Shown here: positions 52,291 through 61,757 of the stretch, piece after piece
Layout of the letters: every line of letters begins with the position of its first letter
Position numbering within the stretch: the first letter of the stretch is position 1
Assembly (NCBI RefSeq): GCF_004114695.1
Contig: NZ_CP035310.1
Span: 1,099,501-1,163,500 of the forward strand
DNA from: Erythrobacter sp. HKB08
GTDB lineage: Bacteria; Pseudomonadota; Alphaproteobacteria; Sphingomonadales; Sphingomonadaceae
Direction of reading: 5' to 3'
DNA: 64,000 nucleotides
Notes under the pieces: model-generated
Told to the model about the DNA's origin: nothing
The model's database searches: none
What the model saw: only the letters and a program-made list of their open reading frames with translations
Made by a program: the position numbers and the translations under genes

Positions 52291-52694
52291 GCCGCCACCC
52301 GCATTACGATGAGGCCAATGTAGAGGGCCGCGAGACCGGTAAGAAGCGAGATCGCCGCATAGGTCAGCGCGAGCGAAATCTGCCCGCGCTCGATCAGCAG
52401 CATCATCTCGAGGCTGAAGGCGGAGAAGGTGGTGAACCCGCCGAGCAGACCGACACCGAGCAGCAGGCGCATCGGCTCGCCGCCCTGTCCCGCACGCGCC
52501 ATCCATCCGGCAAGGAGCCCCATGGCGAGGCTCCCAACGACATTGGCGGTGAGCGTTGCCCACGGGAATGTGGTCACGGTCTTCACGCCGAGCATATGTG
52601 TCATCAGGCGCCCGAGCTGGTAGCGCCCGACCGCGCCGATCGCGCCGCCGAGTGCCACATAGGCCGTCGCCAATAGGGGAGAGACTGCTGTCAT
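52287..52694 (-). CDS. crcB: Fluoride channel CrcB/Fluc
   Basis: This 135-residue protein has four membrane helices. It carries the Fluc hallmarks GGAIGAVGRY, LTANVVGS and GGFTTFSAFSLE, which line the dual pore. Homodimers export fluoride. I chose the ATG at MTAVSPLL, with AAGGGGG just upstream; the frame is open 15 codons earlier. It leads an operon of five overlapping genes. I looked for a fluoride riboswitch in the ~190 bp upstream and saw none. Confidence 0.95.
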   Translation of the reverse strand: MTAVSPLLATAYVALGGAIGAVGRYQLGRLMTHMLGVKTVTTFPWATLTANVVGSLAMGLLAGWMARAGQGGEPMRLLLGVGLLGGFTTFSAFSLEMMLLIERGQISLALTYAAISLLTGLAALYIGLIVMRVAA

Positions 52695-52885
52695 TGCCGC
52701 CCCCTTAGACGGGAGCGATGCGAAGGGGAAGGCGCTCAAAGCCTTGCCTTTATCGTCAATTTTCCTTATGTGCGCCCCAGTTCGAGCCGATCCGGAACGG
52801 ATTCGGCCGCTTTTTCGTTTGTTTTATAGCGGTGTATCCCGCGCTTTTGCGGGCTCTCTCCGGTTGCTGTGAGGTGTTTGAATTT

Positions 52886-53092
52886 ATGCAGATCATCGTT
52901 CGCGATAACAATGTCGACCAGGCCCTGCGCGCGCTCAAGAAGAAGCTGCAGCGCGAGGGGGTGTATCGCGAGATGAAGCTGCGTCGCCACTACGAAAAGC
53001 CGAGCGAGAAGCGCGCTCGCGAAAAGGCTGCGGCCGTTCGCCGCGCTCGCAAGCTCGAGCGCAAGCGTATGGAACGCGACGGTATCAAGTAA
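52886..53092 (+). CDS. rpsU: 30S ribosomal protein S21
   Basis: This 68-residue basic protein begins [19 protein letters not shown] and continues with a [20 protein letters not shown] helix region, both standard for S21, which helps 30S subunits bind mRNA. GAGGTG precedes the ATG at a suitable distance. The open frame upstream has no similarity. A strong terminator follows at 53128. It is divergent from crcB. Confidence 0.97.
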   Translation: MQIIVRDNNVDQALRALKKKLQREGVYREMKLRRHYEKPSEKRAREKAAAVRRARKLERKRMERDGIK

Positions 53093-53127
53093 GAGCAGCT
53101 TGAACCCACAGCATTGTTAAGCCATCA

Positions 53128-53156
53128 GGGCGCGGACGTGATTCCGCGCCCTTTTG
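53128..53156 (+). terminator. Rho-independent terminator of rpsU
   Basis: GGGCGCGGA and TCCGCGCCC form a 9-bp perfect stem with a 6-nt loop, followed by TTTTG. It lies 35 bp after the rpsU stop. Confidence 0.88.
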
Positions 53157-53189
53157 CTTTGCAGGGCGCCAATTCAGCAGGATTTTTCG

Positions 53190-53726
53190 ATGGCCGAAGT
53201 TACCCGTGTTCCGCTGCAACCCATTGCCAAGGGCTCGCTGACCAAGCTGTGGCTCGGCGTGCTCGTCGCCATCCTGATCGGCGGCGGCCTTGCCTGGGCG
53301 ACGATCCCGCGCGGCCTGACGGTGACCGAACTGACCGAGGGCAGCGGGCCGAGCCCGGCCGAAACCGACGTCGTGCTGGTCAATTACGTCGGCAAGCTGC
53401 CCAACGGCACCGTGTTCGACGAAGGCCAGCAGATCCCGCTGCCGCTCGAAAACATGATCGAGGGTTTCCGCGAAGGCGCGGTGCAGATGAAGAAGGGCGG
53501 CAAGTACGAACTCTACATCCCGTCGGCCAAGGGCTACGGCGCGGAAGAGAAGATCAATCCGCAGACCGGTGAAGTCGCGATTCCCGCTAATTCGGATCTC
53601 GTCTTCGAGGTCGAGCTGCTCGAGTTCATGAGCCGCGAGGACTACGAAATGCGCATGCAGATGATGCAGCAGATGATGCAGCAGCAGATGCAAGGCGCCG
53701 AAGGAGCAGGTGCGCCGCCGCAATAG
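53190..53726 (+). CDS. Membrane-anchored FKBP-type peptidyl-prolyl isomerase
   Basis: This 178-residue protein has a membrane helix (about 20-38) that anchors it with the catalytic domain in the periplasm. The FKBP domain (about 55-150) contains VLVNYVGKLPNGTVFDE, GFREGAVQMKKGGKYELYIPSAKGYG and a final FEVELLEF strand. After it comes a Met/Gln-rich tail (about 156-170; MRMQMMQQMMQQQMQ) that is unusual. AGGA precedes the ATG by 8 nt. It likely helps fold envelope proteins. Confidence 0.92.
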   Translation: MAEVTRVPLQPIAKGSLTKLWLGVLVAILIGGGLAWATIPRGLTVTELTEGSGPSPAETDVVLVNYVGKLPNGTVFDEGQQIPLPLENMIEGFREGAVQMKKGGKYELYIPSAKGYGAEEKINPQTGEVAIPANSDLVFEVELLEFMSREDYEMRMQMMQQMMQQQMQGAEGAGAPPQ

Positions 53727-53809
53727 GGCGGGCTCCTGCTTGAAGCCGTTTCGGGCCGCTGCTAGCGCGGCGGCCGAATTTCCAATGCTAGTGACGAAGG
53801 GCTAATCCT

Positions 53810-54112
53810 ATGTCCGTCGATAAGGCCACCGTGGCGAAAATCGCCTCGCTGGCGCGGATCAAGATGACCGACGAAGAACTCGAGCGCATGGCGCCCGAGC
53901 TGTCCGGCATTCTCGACTGGGTCGAGCAGCTGGGCGAGGTCGATTGTGAAGGCGTCGAACCGATGACTGCCGTCATCCCCAACACCCTGCGCCTGCGCGA
54001 CGATGTCGTGAATGCCGACCCCAAGACGGGCGGCGACCGGCGCGAGGATGTCCTCGCCAATGCACCGGTGGCCGAACACGGCTTCTTCGGCGTTCCGAAG
54101 GTGATCGAATAA
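53810..54112 (+). CDS. gatC: Aspartyl/glutamyl-tRNA amidotransferase subunit C
   Basis: This 100-residue GatC subunit has the usual [17 protein letters not shown] start, a helical hairpin and a C-terminal segment ([21 protein letters not shown]) that wraps around GatA. With GatA and GatB it converts Glu-tRNA-Gln and Asp-tRNA-Asn to the amidated forms. Its stop overlaps the gatA start (TAATG), the first of several overlaps in this operon. Confidence 0.97.
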   Translation: MSVDKATVAKIASLARIKMTDEELERMAPELSGILDWVEQLGEVDCEGVEPMTAVIPNTLRLRDDVVNADPKTGGDRREDVLANAPVAEHGFFGVPKVIE

Positions 54113-55599
54113 TGGGCGCGCTGACCGAACTCGGGATCAAGCAGATCCGCGACGGCGTTGCCGGCGGCGAATTCACCGCGCGCGAAGTGGCCGAGGCGTT
54201 CAACGCCGCGGTTGCCGGTGCGGCCGAACTCAACGCCTTCATCGTCACCACCCCCGACCACGCGCTTGCCGCCGCCGAGAAGGTCGACGCCGACCGCGCG
54301 GCCGGCAAGGAGCTCGGCTCGATGGCCGGCGTGCCGATCGGCATGAAGGACCTGTTCGCCACCCACGGCGTGCAGACCACTGCCGCGAGCCACATCCTCG
54401 AAGGGTTCAAGCCGCAGTACGAAAGCACCGTCTCGCAGAACCTGTGGGATGCGGGCGCGGGCATGCTGGGCAAGCTCAACCTCGACCAGTTCGCCATGGG
54501 TTCCTCGAACGAGACGTCCTATTTCGGCAATGTCGTCTCGCCCTGGCGCAAAGCCGGCGGCGGCAATACCGACATGAGCCCGGGCGGTTCGTCGGGTGGC
54601 TCGTCTGCCGCTGTCGCTGCACGCATCGCGCCTGCTGCAACCGGGACCGATACCGGCGGCTCGATCCGCCAGCCCGCCGCCTTCACCGGCATTTGCGGCA
54701 TCAAGCCGACCTATGGCCGCTGCAGCCGCTGGGGTGTCGTCGCATTCGCTAGCAGCCTCGACCAGGCAGGCCCGATGGCCCGCAGCGTCGAGGATTGCGC
54801 GATCATGCTCGGCGCTATGGCCGGTTTCGACCCCAAGGATGCGACCTCGCTCCAGATGGATGTGCCGAACTGGGAAGCCGCACTGTCGGCCGACCTCAAG
54901 GGCAAGAAAGTCGGCATTCCGCGCGAATACCGCATGGACGGCACCGACGAGGAAATCCTCAAGAGCTGGGAGCAGGGCAAAGAATGGCTGCGCGATGCAG
55001 GTGCAGAGATCGTCGATATCTCGCTGCCGCATACGAAATACGCGCTGCCCGCCTATTATATCATCGCCCCGGCGGAAGCGTCGTCCAACCTCGCGCGTTA
55101 TGACGGCGTGCGCTACGGCCTGCGCGACCTGCCCGACGGTGCGGGCCTGCAGGACATGTACGCCGCCACCCGCGAAGAGGGCTTCGGCGACGAAGTGAAG
55201 CGCCGCGTGCTGATCGGTACCTATGTGCTGAGCGCCGGCTTCTACGATGCCTATTACAACCAGGCGCAGAAGGTGCGGGCGCTGGTCGCGCGCGATTTCG
55301 AGAACGCGTGGAAGGAGTGCGACGTCATCCTCGCCCCGACCACGCCGACCGCGAGCTTCCCGCTCGGCGACAAGAGCGACGATCCGCTCGCGATGTATCT
55401 CAACGACGTGTTCGCCGTGCCTGCATCGCTCGCCGGCCTGCCCGCTATGAGCGTGCCCGCCATGACCAATGGCGACGGCCTGCCGCTCGGCCTGCAGCTG
55501 GTCGGCAAGCCGTTCGACGAGCAGGGCGTGCTGAACGCCGGCCTCGCCATCCAGCAGCGCGCCGGGTTCGACGCCAAGCCGGAGAAGTGGTGGGCATGA
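54112..55599 (+). CDS. gatA: Aspartyl/glutamyl-tRNA amidotransferase subunit A
   Basis: GatA is the glutaminase subunit of the amidotransferase. This 495-residue protein has the amidase-signature triad: Lys in [10 protein letters not shown] (about residue 80), the Gly/Ser loop [14 protein letters not shown] (about 158) and the nucleophile in [11 protein letters not shown] (about 182). Length is normal. The stop overlaps the start of a small membrane-protein gene by 4 bp. It is clearly different from the lipoprotein amidase at 7676. Confidence 0.98.
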   Translation: MGALTELGIKQIRDGVAGGEFTAREVAEAFNAAVAGAAELNAFIVTTPDHALAAAEKVDADRAAGKELGSMAGVPIGMKDLFATHGVQTTAASHILEGFKPQYESTVSQNLWDAGAGMLGKLNLDQFAMGSSNETSYFGNVVSPWRKAGGGNTDMSPGGSSGGSSAAVAARIAPAATGTDTGGSIRQPAAFTGICGIKPTYGRCSRWGVVAFASSLDQAGPMARSVEDCAIMLGAMAGFDPKDATSLQMDVPNWEAALSADLKGKKVGIPREYRMDGTDEEILKSWEQGKEWLRDAGAEIVDISLPHTKYALPAYYIIAPAEASSNLARYDGVRYGLRDLPDGAGLQDMYAATREEGFGDEVKRRVLIGTYVLSAGFYDAYYNQAQKVRALVARDFENAWKECDVILAPTTPTASFPLGDKSDDPLAMYLNDVFAVPASLAGLPAMSVPAMTNGDGLPLGLQLVGKPFDEQGVLNAGLAIQQRAGFDAKPEKWWA

Positions 55600-55802
55600 T
55601 CTGGCTGGTGATCACGCTTGCTGCGCTTATCGCACTCGTCCTCTTCGCGGTCGTCATCTCGACCCGCATCGAGCACGGCGAGGCACGGTTCGACAGCCGG
55701 ACCGGCAAGCAGATCACCGACACTACGATGAACCCGTCCGCCCCGGCCCGACCGGCGAAGCGGATGGAAACCAATTCAGACCAGAGCGGAACCGAAGAAT
55801 GA
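55596..55802 (+). CDS. Small membrane protein nested between gatA and gatB (68 aa)
   Basis: The protein has one N-terminal membrane helix (about 2-22; Leu/Val/Ala-rich) and a ~46-residue polar tail with no known domain. It overlaps gatA and gatB by 4 bp each (ATGA), so it is translationally coupled to both and is almost certainly expressed. I recognise no family. A role in the amidotransferase is possible only by position. Confidence 0.75.
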   Translation: MIWLVITLAALIALVLFAVVISTRIEHGEARFDSRTGKQITDTTMNPSAPARPAKRMETNSDQSGTEE

Positions 55803-57295
55803 GCACTTACCGCATCCAGGGCGCAACGGGCGAATGGGAGGTCGTGATCGGCCTCGAAGTCCACGCGCAGGTCACTTCGAAAGCCAAGCTGTTCAGCGGC
55901 GCCTCGACCGAGTTCGGGGCCGAGCCGAACTGCAACGTCAGCCTCGTCGACGCAGCGATGCCGGGCATGCTCCCGGTGCCGAACCGCGAGTGCATCCGCC
56001 AGGCGGTGCGCACGGGCATGGCGATCGAGGCGCAGATCAACAAGTGGTCGCGCTTCGACCGGAAGAACTACTTCTACGCCGACCTCCCGCAGGGCTACCA
56101 GATCAGCCAGCTCTACCACCCGCTGGTGGGCGAGGGCACGCTGACGATCGAGGCCGACGAGAAGGCTGGCATCCCGGATGACAAGGTCATCGGCATCGAG
56201 CGCATCCATGTCGAGCAGGACGCGGGCAAGCTGATGCACGACCAGCATCCGACCATGTCCTATGTCGACCTCAACCGCTGCGGTGTCGCGCTGATGGAAA
56301 TCGTCAGCCGCCCGGACATGCGCTCGCCCGCCGAGGCCGGTGCCTATGTCCGCAAGCTGCGCACCATCCTTCGCTACGTCGGCTCGTGCGACGGCAACAT
56401 GGAAGAAGGCTCGATGCGCGCCGACGTCAACGTGTCGGTCCGCCGCCCGGGCGAGGAATTCGGCACGCGTACCGAAACCAAGAACGTCAACTCGGTCCGT
56501 TTCGTCATGCAGGTGATCGAGCACGAGGCGAACCGCCAGGTCGACCTGATCGAGAACGGCGGCGAAGTGGTGCAGGAAACGCGCCTGTTCGACCCGAACA
56601 CCGGCACAACCCGCTCCATGCGCTCGAAGGAAGATGCGCATGATTACCGCTACTTCCCCGATCCGGACCTGCTGCCGCTCGAACTCGAGGACAGCTTCCT
56701 CGAGGAATGCCGCGCATCGCTGCCCGAACTGCCCGACGCCAAGCGCGACCGCTATACCGGCGAGCTGGGGCTGAGCGACTACAACGCTCGCGAACTGACC
56801 GCCGAGGTCGAAACGTTCGCGCGCTTCGAAACGCTGCTGTCGGCAACCGCCGACGCGCTCGGCAAGAGCGAGAAGGACGTTGCGACCCAGGTCGCGAACT
56901 GGTCTCTCTCGGTCGCTCCGGGTGTCGCCAAGGCGCTGGGCGACGAGGCAGACATGGCCAATTCGACTGCCGAAGCGCAGGCGAGCATCCTCAAGATGCA
57001 GGACAAGGGCGAGATTTCCGGCGGCCAGGCCAAGGAAATCTACGAAATCGTCCTCAAGACCGGTCGCGATCCGGAAGAGATCGCCGATAGCGAGGGCCTC
57101 AAGCAGGTCAGTGACACCGGCGCGATCGAAAGCGCGATCGACGAAATCCTCGCCAACAATTCCGACAAGGTCGAAGAATATCGCGGCGGCAAGGACAAGC
57201 TGTTCGGCTTCTTCGTCGGCCAGACTATGAAGGCGATGCAGGGCAAGGCGAATCCGGCAGTGGTCAACCAGATCCTCAAGGACAAGCTCGGCTAG
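55799..57295 (+). CDS. gatB: Aspartyl/glutamyl-tRNA amidotransferase subunit B
   Basis: GatB is the kinase/transamidase subunit. The 498-residue protein contains [10 protein letters not shown], the [18 protein letters not shown] block, the [14 protein letters not shown] motif and a C-terminal YqeY-like tRNA-binding domain (about 350-498) ending [18 protein letters not shown]. Length is typical. It is the last gene of the gatC-gatA-orf-gatB operon. No strong terminator hairpin is visible in the 76 bp before the next gene. Confidence 0.98.
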   Translation: MSTYRIQGATGEWEVVIGLEVHAQVTSKAKLFSGASTEFGAEPNCNVSLVDAAMPGMLPVPNRECIRQAVRTGMAIEAQINKWSRFDRKNYFYADLPQGYQISQLYHPLVGEGTLTIEADEKAGIPDDKVIGIERIHVEQDAGKLMHDQHPTMSYVDLNRCGVALMEIVSRPDMRSPAEAGAYVRKLRTILRYVGSCDGNMEEGSMRADVNVSVRRPGEEFGTRTETKNVNSVRFVMQVIEHEANRQVDLIENGGEVVQETRLFDPNTGTTRSMRSKEDAHDYRYFPDPDLLPLELEDSFLEECRASLPELPDAKRDRYTGELGLSDYNARELTAEVETFARFETLLSATADALGKSEKDVATQVANWSLSVAPGVAKALGDEADMANSTAEAQASILKMQDKGEISGGQAKEIYEIVLKTGRDPEEIADSEGLKQVSDTGAIESAIDEILANNSDKVEEYRGGKDKLFGFFVGQTMKAMQGKANPAVVNQILKDKLG

Positions 57296-57371
57296 ACGTC
57301 GCTAACGCATTGAAACTGCACCGATGTTAAGTTTTGCGTGCGGTTCGGTATTTCCAAGCTAGATTGGGCTG

Positions 57372-58343
57372 ATGCCTGACCTGGGGTTTTTGGCCGAATC
57401 GAGTATCGACCACCTGCGTCTCATGCTGAACGTGGGGCGAATGGGCGCATGGGAACTCGACGTCGCATCGGGTAAGGCTTGGCGAAACCGCAGGCATGAC
57501 GAGATATTCGGCTACCCCGATGGACTGCCCGAATGGACGTACGACATCTTCCTGACGCATATCGATCCGGAGCACCGCGAGCGGGTCGACGCCCTTCAGC
57601 AGCACGCGATCCAGCACGGAGATGAATGGGTCTTCGAATGCCCGATCCAGCGCGCCGATGGCCAGCGCCGCTGGATCAGCGCGGCTGGCGCGCCGCTGAA
57701 GGACGATAGCGGGCAGGTCGCCAAGCTGATCGGCCATGTGATCGACATTACCGAGACGAAGCACAATGAAGACCGCCTAAGCCTGCTCAATGGCGAGCTC
57801 GATCACCGGGTGCGGAACCTGTTCGCCATGATCAAGGCGATGATCACGCTGGCAGCGCGCGATGGCGGTGATGTGGCAAGTTTCTCCGAAAGCCTCGCCG
57901 GCCGCGTTGCTGCGCTCGCCCGGGCGCATGATCTGATCGCGCTCGATCTCGACGAACAGATTGCGCCGGAAGATATCGTCCGGCGCGAGATCGACGCCTA
58001 TCCCGAGTTTCGCGACCGGATCGACTTCGACGTGCAAAGCAAGGTCCAGCTGCCGGCAAGCAAGGCCCAGCGCTTCGCGATGATCGTCCACGAGCTGATG
58101 ACCAATGCGATCAAGTACGGCGCCTTCGCCAACGATACGGGCCGCGTGCGGTTCTCGCTTGCCGATGACGAAGACGGCCATGTCGTTGCCACCTGGACCG
58201 AGAGCGGAGGGCCACCCCGCGCTCCAGAACCGCGCCAGGGTTTCGGCTCACGCCTGATCGGGAGCGCCCTCGGCCCGGACGGCCAAGTCGAACTCGGCTT
58301 CGAACCCGAAGGACGGGTTTGCGTTATTCGCATGAACCGGTGA
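57372..58343 (+). CDS. PAS-HWE family sensor histidine kinase
   Basis: This 323-residue soluble kinase has an N-terminal PAS domain (about 15-128). The HWE kinase core follows: H145 in ELDHRVRNLFAMIKAM, an N-box HELMTNAIKYGAF (about 237) and the family-naming WTESGG near residue 275. The PAS lacks the NCRFL cysteine motif, so it is not a LOV light sensor. No response regulator is adjacent, so it is an orphan in this window. HWE kinases of alphaproteobacteria often feed the PhyR general stress pathway; that is inference here. Confidence 0.92.
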   Translation: MPDLGFLAESSIDHLRLMLNVGRMGAWELDVASGKAWRNRRHDEIFGYPDGLPEWTYDIFLTHIDPEHRERVDALQQHAIQHGDEWVFECPIQRADGQRRWISAAGAPLKDDSGQVAKLIGHVIDITETKHNEDRLSLLNGELDHRVRNLFAMIKAMITLAARDGGDVASFSESLAGRVAALARAHDLIALDLDEQIAPEDIVRREIDAYPEFRDRIDFDVQSKVQLPASKAQRFAMIVHELMTNAIKYGAFANDTGRVRFSLADDEDGHVVATWTESGGPPRAPEPRQGFGSRLIGSALGPDGQVELGFEPEGRVCVIRMNR

Positions 58344-58447
58344 TATTTTCGCCCAAATGTCGCTCAAATACTATTCGGGATTTTCTTCCGAACTAAAATA
58401 GAGCACGGACGTATATCTAACAGGGACACATACGGGGGTCGTTCCAC

Positions 58448-59485
58448 ATGAGAAAATTTGCGCTTGGTTGCGCGCTTGTCGCGCAGCTTCTCTATCCTGT
58501 GCACGCTGCTGCGCGCACGAAGGACTTCGCGCTGCAGGGCTATGCTCTTCCGGCTGGCAAGGAAGTCACGGTCGTGCTGATGCGGCCGGACGTCGATGTA
58601 GGCGAGCTGCAGGCTGGCGGCATGCCGGAACCGAATGCCGAATGGACCGAAGCTGCCCGCACCAACATCCACGCGGCTCTGAAGGCCGAACTCGAAGGTC
58701 GCGAGATCAACTTCGTCGAGATGGAAACGCAGCTGGCCGGCTATACCCAGCGCCGCCAGGACGCCATTCTCGCGCAGTGCACCGAGCAGGAAAAGGCCGA
58801 ACTCGCTGCCAAGGCCGAGGCTGAAGCCGCAGTCGAAGCCGAAGCGATGATGGAAGACGCGGTCGATGAGGCCGTCCAACTCACCGCAGAAGAGCTCGCG
58901 GCACGCGAAGAAGCGCGCCTCGCTGCAGAAGCTCAGGCCAAGGCTGCCGCCGAAGCGGAGCTCGAGCGTGAAATCCGCGTTTGCGCGACCGAACGCGCCG
59001 GCGATGTGATCGATCCGGACAAGCTGGTTGCCGACTACGACGCACTCCACGGCGCAGTCGTCGATGCGATCATCGCGCACAAGTACAATTACGGTGGCGG
59101 CAAGCTGCCGACCCAGAAGGAAACCTTCGAATACACGCTCGGCCCGGGCACTGCCGCGCTGGGTGAGGTGGCGGACGCCAACTACGGCCTGTTCGTGATG
59201 ACCAACGACCAGTTCGCCAGTGGCGGCCGCAAGGCTATGCAGGTCGCAGGTGCGCTCGGCTGCCTCATCGGTGCATGCATGATCGTCTCGGGCGGCACGC
59301 ATGTTGCCTATGTCTCGCTGGTCGAGCTCGAAACCGGCAACATCGTCTGGTTCAACGTCCAGCGTGGCTCGGAAGGCGACGTTCGCGAAGTTGACGGCGC
59401 GCAGAAGATGGTTGCGACTATCCTCACCGGCATGCCGACAAAGCCGGGCCAGCGCGCGGCTGCTTCTTCCGGAGCACCGAACTGA
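58448..59485 (+). CDS. Hypothetical exported protein with Ala/Glu-rich insert (345 aa)
   Basis: The protein has a signal peptide (about 1-21). A strand-helix start (VTVVLMRPDVDVG, then NIHAALKAEL) precedes a helical Ala/Glu-rich insert (about 115-178) likely to be coiled coil. The C-terminal half contains YNYGGGKLP, FEYTLGPG, a hydrophobic Gly/Ala/Cys stretch (about 265-288) and a LETGNIVWFN strand. The last feature resembles CsgG/GNA1162-type periplasmic folds, but the similarity is weak and inferred. It overlaps the M48 peptidase gene (TGATG), so the two work in one operon. Confidence 0.65.
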   Translation: MRKFALGCALVAQLLYPVHAAARTKDFALQGYALPAGKEVTVVLMRPDVDVGELQAGGMPEPNAEWTEAARTNIHAALKAELEGREINFVEMETQLAGYTQRRQDAILAQCTEQEKAELAAKAEAEAAVEAEAMMEDAVDEAVQLTAEELAAREEARLAAEAQAKAAAEAELEREIRVCATERAGDVIDPDKLVADYDALHGAVVDAIIAHKYNYGGGKLPTQKETFEYTLGPGTAALGEVADANYGLFVMTNDQFASGGRKAMQVAGALGCLIGACMIVSGGTHVAYVSLVELETGNIVWFNVQRGSEGDVREVDGAQKMVATILTGMPTKPGQRAAASSGAPN

Positions 59486-60696
59486 TGCTGCGCCGTCCGG
59501 GCCTTACGGCGCGGGCGGCTCTCTGGCTGGCGGGCACGTCGCTCGCCGCCACGCCGCTCGCGGCGCAGCAACAGGCGGCTCAGGCGGCTGCATCGGCCGC
59601 CGACAGCCAGGCGGCATCGATCGAGGCGCTCTACGTCCCGACGGACGATGACGAGCGCGGTCTGTGGATGCAGATGGACGAGATCGAGCGGGACCGGAAA
59701 ACCTCCCCGCTCGTGATCCACGACGAGCAGATAAACGCCTACGTAAAATCCGTCCTGTGCAAGACGGTGGGCGAGGCGAAATGCGCCAACGTGCGCCTCT
59801 ACATCGTGCGCACGCCGCAGTTCAACGCGACCATGGCGCCCAACGGCATGATGGAAGTTTGGTCGGGCCTGCTGCTACGGATGGAGAACGAGGCGCAACT
59901 CGCTGCTGTTCTCGGCCACGAGTACACGCATTTCGAGGAGCGCCATTCGGTGCGCCTGTTCCGCAATGCGAAGGACAAGACCAATGCGGCCGGGTTCCTC
60001 AACCTGATCCCGTTCGGCGGTCTCATCGGCCTCGGCCTGCTCACCTCGATCTTCGGCTTCTCGCGGGAGATGGAGCGCGATGCAGATGCCGGTAGCGTCG
60101 ATTACCTCGCGAAGGCCGGATACGATACGGCGGAGATCGCGAAGATCTGGTCGCGCCTGCGCGACGAGATGGATCGCACTGCCGAGGCGCGCAATACCAA
60201 GAGCCGCAAGGACAAGAACGGCGGCCTCTTCGGCACTCATCCGCCCAGCGCGGAGCGGGTCGAGACGCTGCGCGAAGCTGCTCTCGCCAACCCGGGTGTG
60301 CCCGGTGCGACGGGCGAGCAGGAGTTCCGCCAGGCGATGGTCCAGTACTGGCCCGAGTTCGTCGAGGACCAGCTCAAGCTGAACGATTTCGGCGGGAGCG
60401 AATTCCTCCTCGAAAGCCTCGCGTCCGACGGCTGGACGCCCGGCCTGCTCTATGCGCGGGCCGAGCTCTACCGGCGCCAGAACGACAAGGTCAGGTTCGC
60501 CGAGGCAGCGGGTTTCTACGACGAAGCCATCGCCGGCGGCGGGGAGATTGCCGAACTTTGGCGGGGCCGCGGCCTCGTCAGGATGAAACTGGGGCAGGCC
60601 GACGAAGGCCGCGCCGATCTCAAGGAATATTTGCGGCGATCGCCCAATGCGGCGGATGCGCCGATGATCGCCATGGTCGCAGGAGTACAGCTATGA
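59485..60696 (+). CDS. Exported M48 family zinc metallopeptidase
   Basis: This 403-residue protein has an N-terminal export signal (about 1-27), an M48 domain (about 60-260) and a C-terminal helical repeat region (about 290-400) resembling TPR. The zinc motif is H145-E146-Y-T-H149 with a third ligand in EMERDAD (about E197). Relatives such as BepA and YcaL clear misfolded outer-membrane proteins. It overlaps both neighbours (TGATG upstream, ATGA downstream), so all three exported products are probably made together. Confidence 0.92.
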   Translation: MLRRPGLTARAALWLAGTSLAATPLAAQQQAAQAAASAADSQAASIEALYVPTDDDERGLWMQMDEIERDRKTSPLVIHDEQINAYVKSVLCKTVGEAKCANVRLYIVRTPQFNATMAPNGMMEVWSGLLLRMENEAQLAAVLGHEYTHFEERHSVRLFRNAKDKTNAAGFLNLIPFGGLIGLGLLTSIFGFSREMERDADAGSVDYLAKAGYDTAEIAKIWSRLRDEMDRTAEARNTKSRKDKNGGLFGTHPPSAERVETLREAALANPGVPGATGEQEFRQAMVQYWPEFVEDQLKLNDFGGSEFLLESLASDGWTPGLLYARAELYRRQNDKVRFAEAAGFYDEAIAGGGEIAELWRGRGLVRMKLGQADEGRADLKEYLRRSPNAADAPMIAMVAGVQL

Positions 60697-61295
60697 AACT
60701 GAAGTCTATCGCATTCGCCGCAGCCGCGGTTTCCCTCGTCGCTGCCGCGCCTGCCCATGCAGGCTGGAAGCTGGTCGAAGGCGGCCAGTCGCACGAAGTC
60801 GCCAAGTCCGACCTGACGATTACCCCGTCGGTCGACTGGAACCGCAACACCAGCCGCCCGATCAAGCGCAGCGAGATCTGGACGCTCGAAGGCACGACGC
60901 TCAACGAAGTCTACTTCGTCGGCGGCCTCGACGAGGGCAAGACGCTGTTCAAGGAATTCGACAAGAAGGGCAATCCGCTGCCCAAGATGGCGAGTGGCAT
61001 GCTGCTGACCGACATCCCCGAATTCTACGAAAGCTCGACCCGCACCGCGCTCGGCACTTCGCTGTTCGAGATCGAGTCGGTCGAACCGACGACCTTCGCC
61101 GGTCAGCCGGGCGTGAAGTTCACCTTTCACTACGGCATCCAGAACGACGCCCTGATCCGCAAGGGAATGGCGATGGGCACGATGGTCGACGGCAAGCTCT
61201 TCCTTGCCAGCTACATCGCGCCGTCGGTCTATTATTTCGACCGCGACCTCGCCAAGGCAGAGGCGCTGATGAAAAGCGCGCGCATGGGCGGCTGA
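60693..61295 (+). CDS. Hypothetical secreted protein (200 aa)
   Basis: The protein has a standard signal peptide (about 1-23, AHA cleavage) and a ~175-residue soluble domain with no Cys. It has repeated short hydrophobic strands (TLNEVYFVGG, VKFTFHYGIQ, GKLFLASYIAP). I do not recognise the family. AGGAG precedes the ATG by 6 nt within the M48 gene. Its position suggests a periplasmic partner or substrate of the M48 peptidase. A bidirectional terminator follows. Confidence 0.72.
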   Translation: MKLKSIAFAAAAVSLVAAAPAHAGWKLVEGGQSHEVAKSDLTITPSVDWNRNTSRPIKRSEIWTLEGTTLNEVYFVGGLDEGKTLFKEFDKKGNPLPKMASGMLLTDIPEFYESSTRTALGTSLFEIESVEPTTFAGQPGVKFTFHYGIQNDALIRKGMAMGTMVDGKLFLASYIAPSVYYFDRDLAKAEALMKSARMGG

Positions 61296-61317
61296 GCTCG
61301 CTTGCATCGCAGCCACG

Positions 61318-61357
61318 AAAAAGGGCGCCGGGGTATCCCCTCGGCGCCCTTTCTCTT
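61318..61357. terminator. Bidirectional rho-independent terminator
   Basis: AAAGGGCGCCG (61320-61330) pairs perfectly with CGGCGCCCTTT (61342-61352). Further G-C pairs form around a small bulge. A-runs precede it and T-runs follow, so it can stop both the M48 operon and the convergent small gene. Confidence 0.9.
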
Positions 61358-61379
61358 TGGCTTGTAGAAGAGCCGGGGC

Positions 61380-61685
61380 TTAGCCCTGGCGCTCACCCGT
61401 AAGGGCCATGTCGCCGAACGCGCCGGCGTTGACCTTGCCGGTCAGCTGGTCGCCGTCGACCGTCGCTTCGCAGTTGAGCGTCATCGGCATCGGGACCGTC
61501 ATGTTCATCTTCCAGGTCAGCGTGTTGCCGTCGATCTTGCCGTCGTCGACATCCATCGAACCCATGCCGCCGGCCATCGAGCCGGTGAAGGTGTTGCCGT
61601 CGTCGCCCGGGACCACGGTGAAAGTGCCCTTCTGGTCGCCCATCGGGCTCTTCACGACGGTATCGTAGGTTCCTGCAACAGACAT
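61380..61685 (-). CDS. Small beta-rich hypothetical protein (101 aa)
   Basis: This 101-residue protein has no signal peptide and is rich in Gly, Asp, Thr and Met. Alternating strand-turn segments (GTYDTVVKSPMG, GTFTVVPGDDG, GKIDGNTLTWKM, GDQLTGKVNAG) suggest a small lipocalin-like beta-barrel or sandwich. I recognise no named family. AGGAG lies upstream of the ATG. It ends at the bidirectional terminator. The M16 peptidase gene lies on the same strand 72 bp upstream. Confidence 0.72.
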   Translation of the reverse strand: MSVAGTYDTVVKSPMGDQKGTFTVVPGDDGNTFTGSMAGGMGSMDVDDGKIDGNTLTWKMNMTVPMPMTLNCEATVDGDQLTGKVNAGAFGDMALTGERQG

Positions 61686-61757
61686 ATTGAACTCCTCTTG
61701 TGTGCGTAACTTAGCGCAGGGGCTGCATTGCCCCTGCTTACATCAATGTCAACAAGC

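Noticed and set aside
52695-52885. Fluoride riboswitch before crcB
   Set aside because: I looked for the conserved fluoride aptamer stem and pseudoknot pattern on the minus strand and found nothing convincing.
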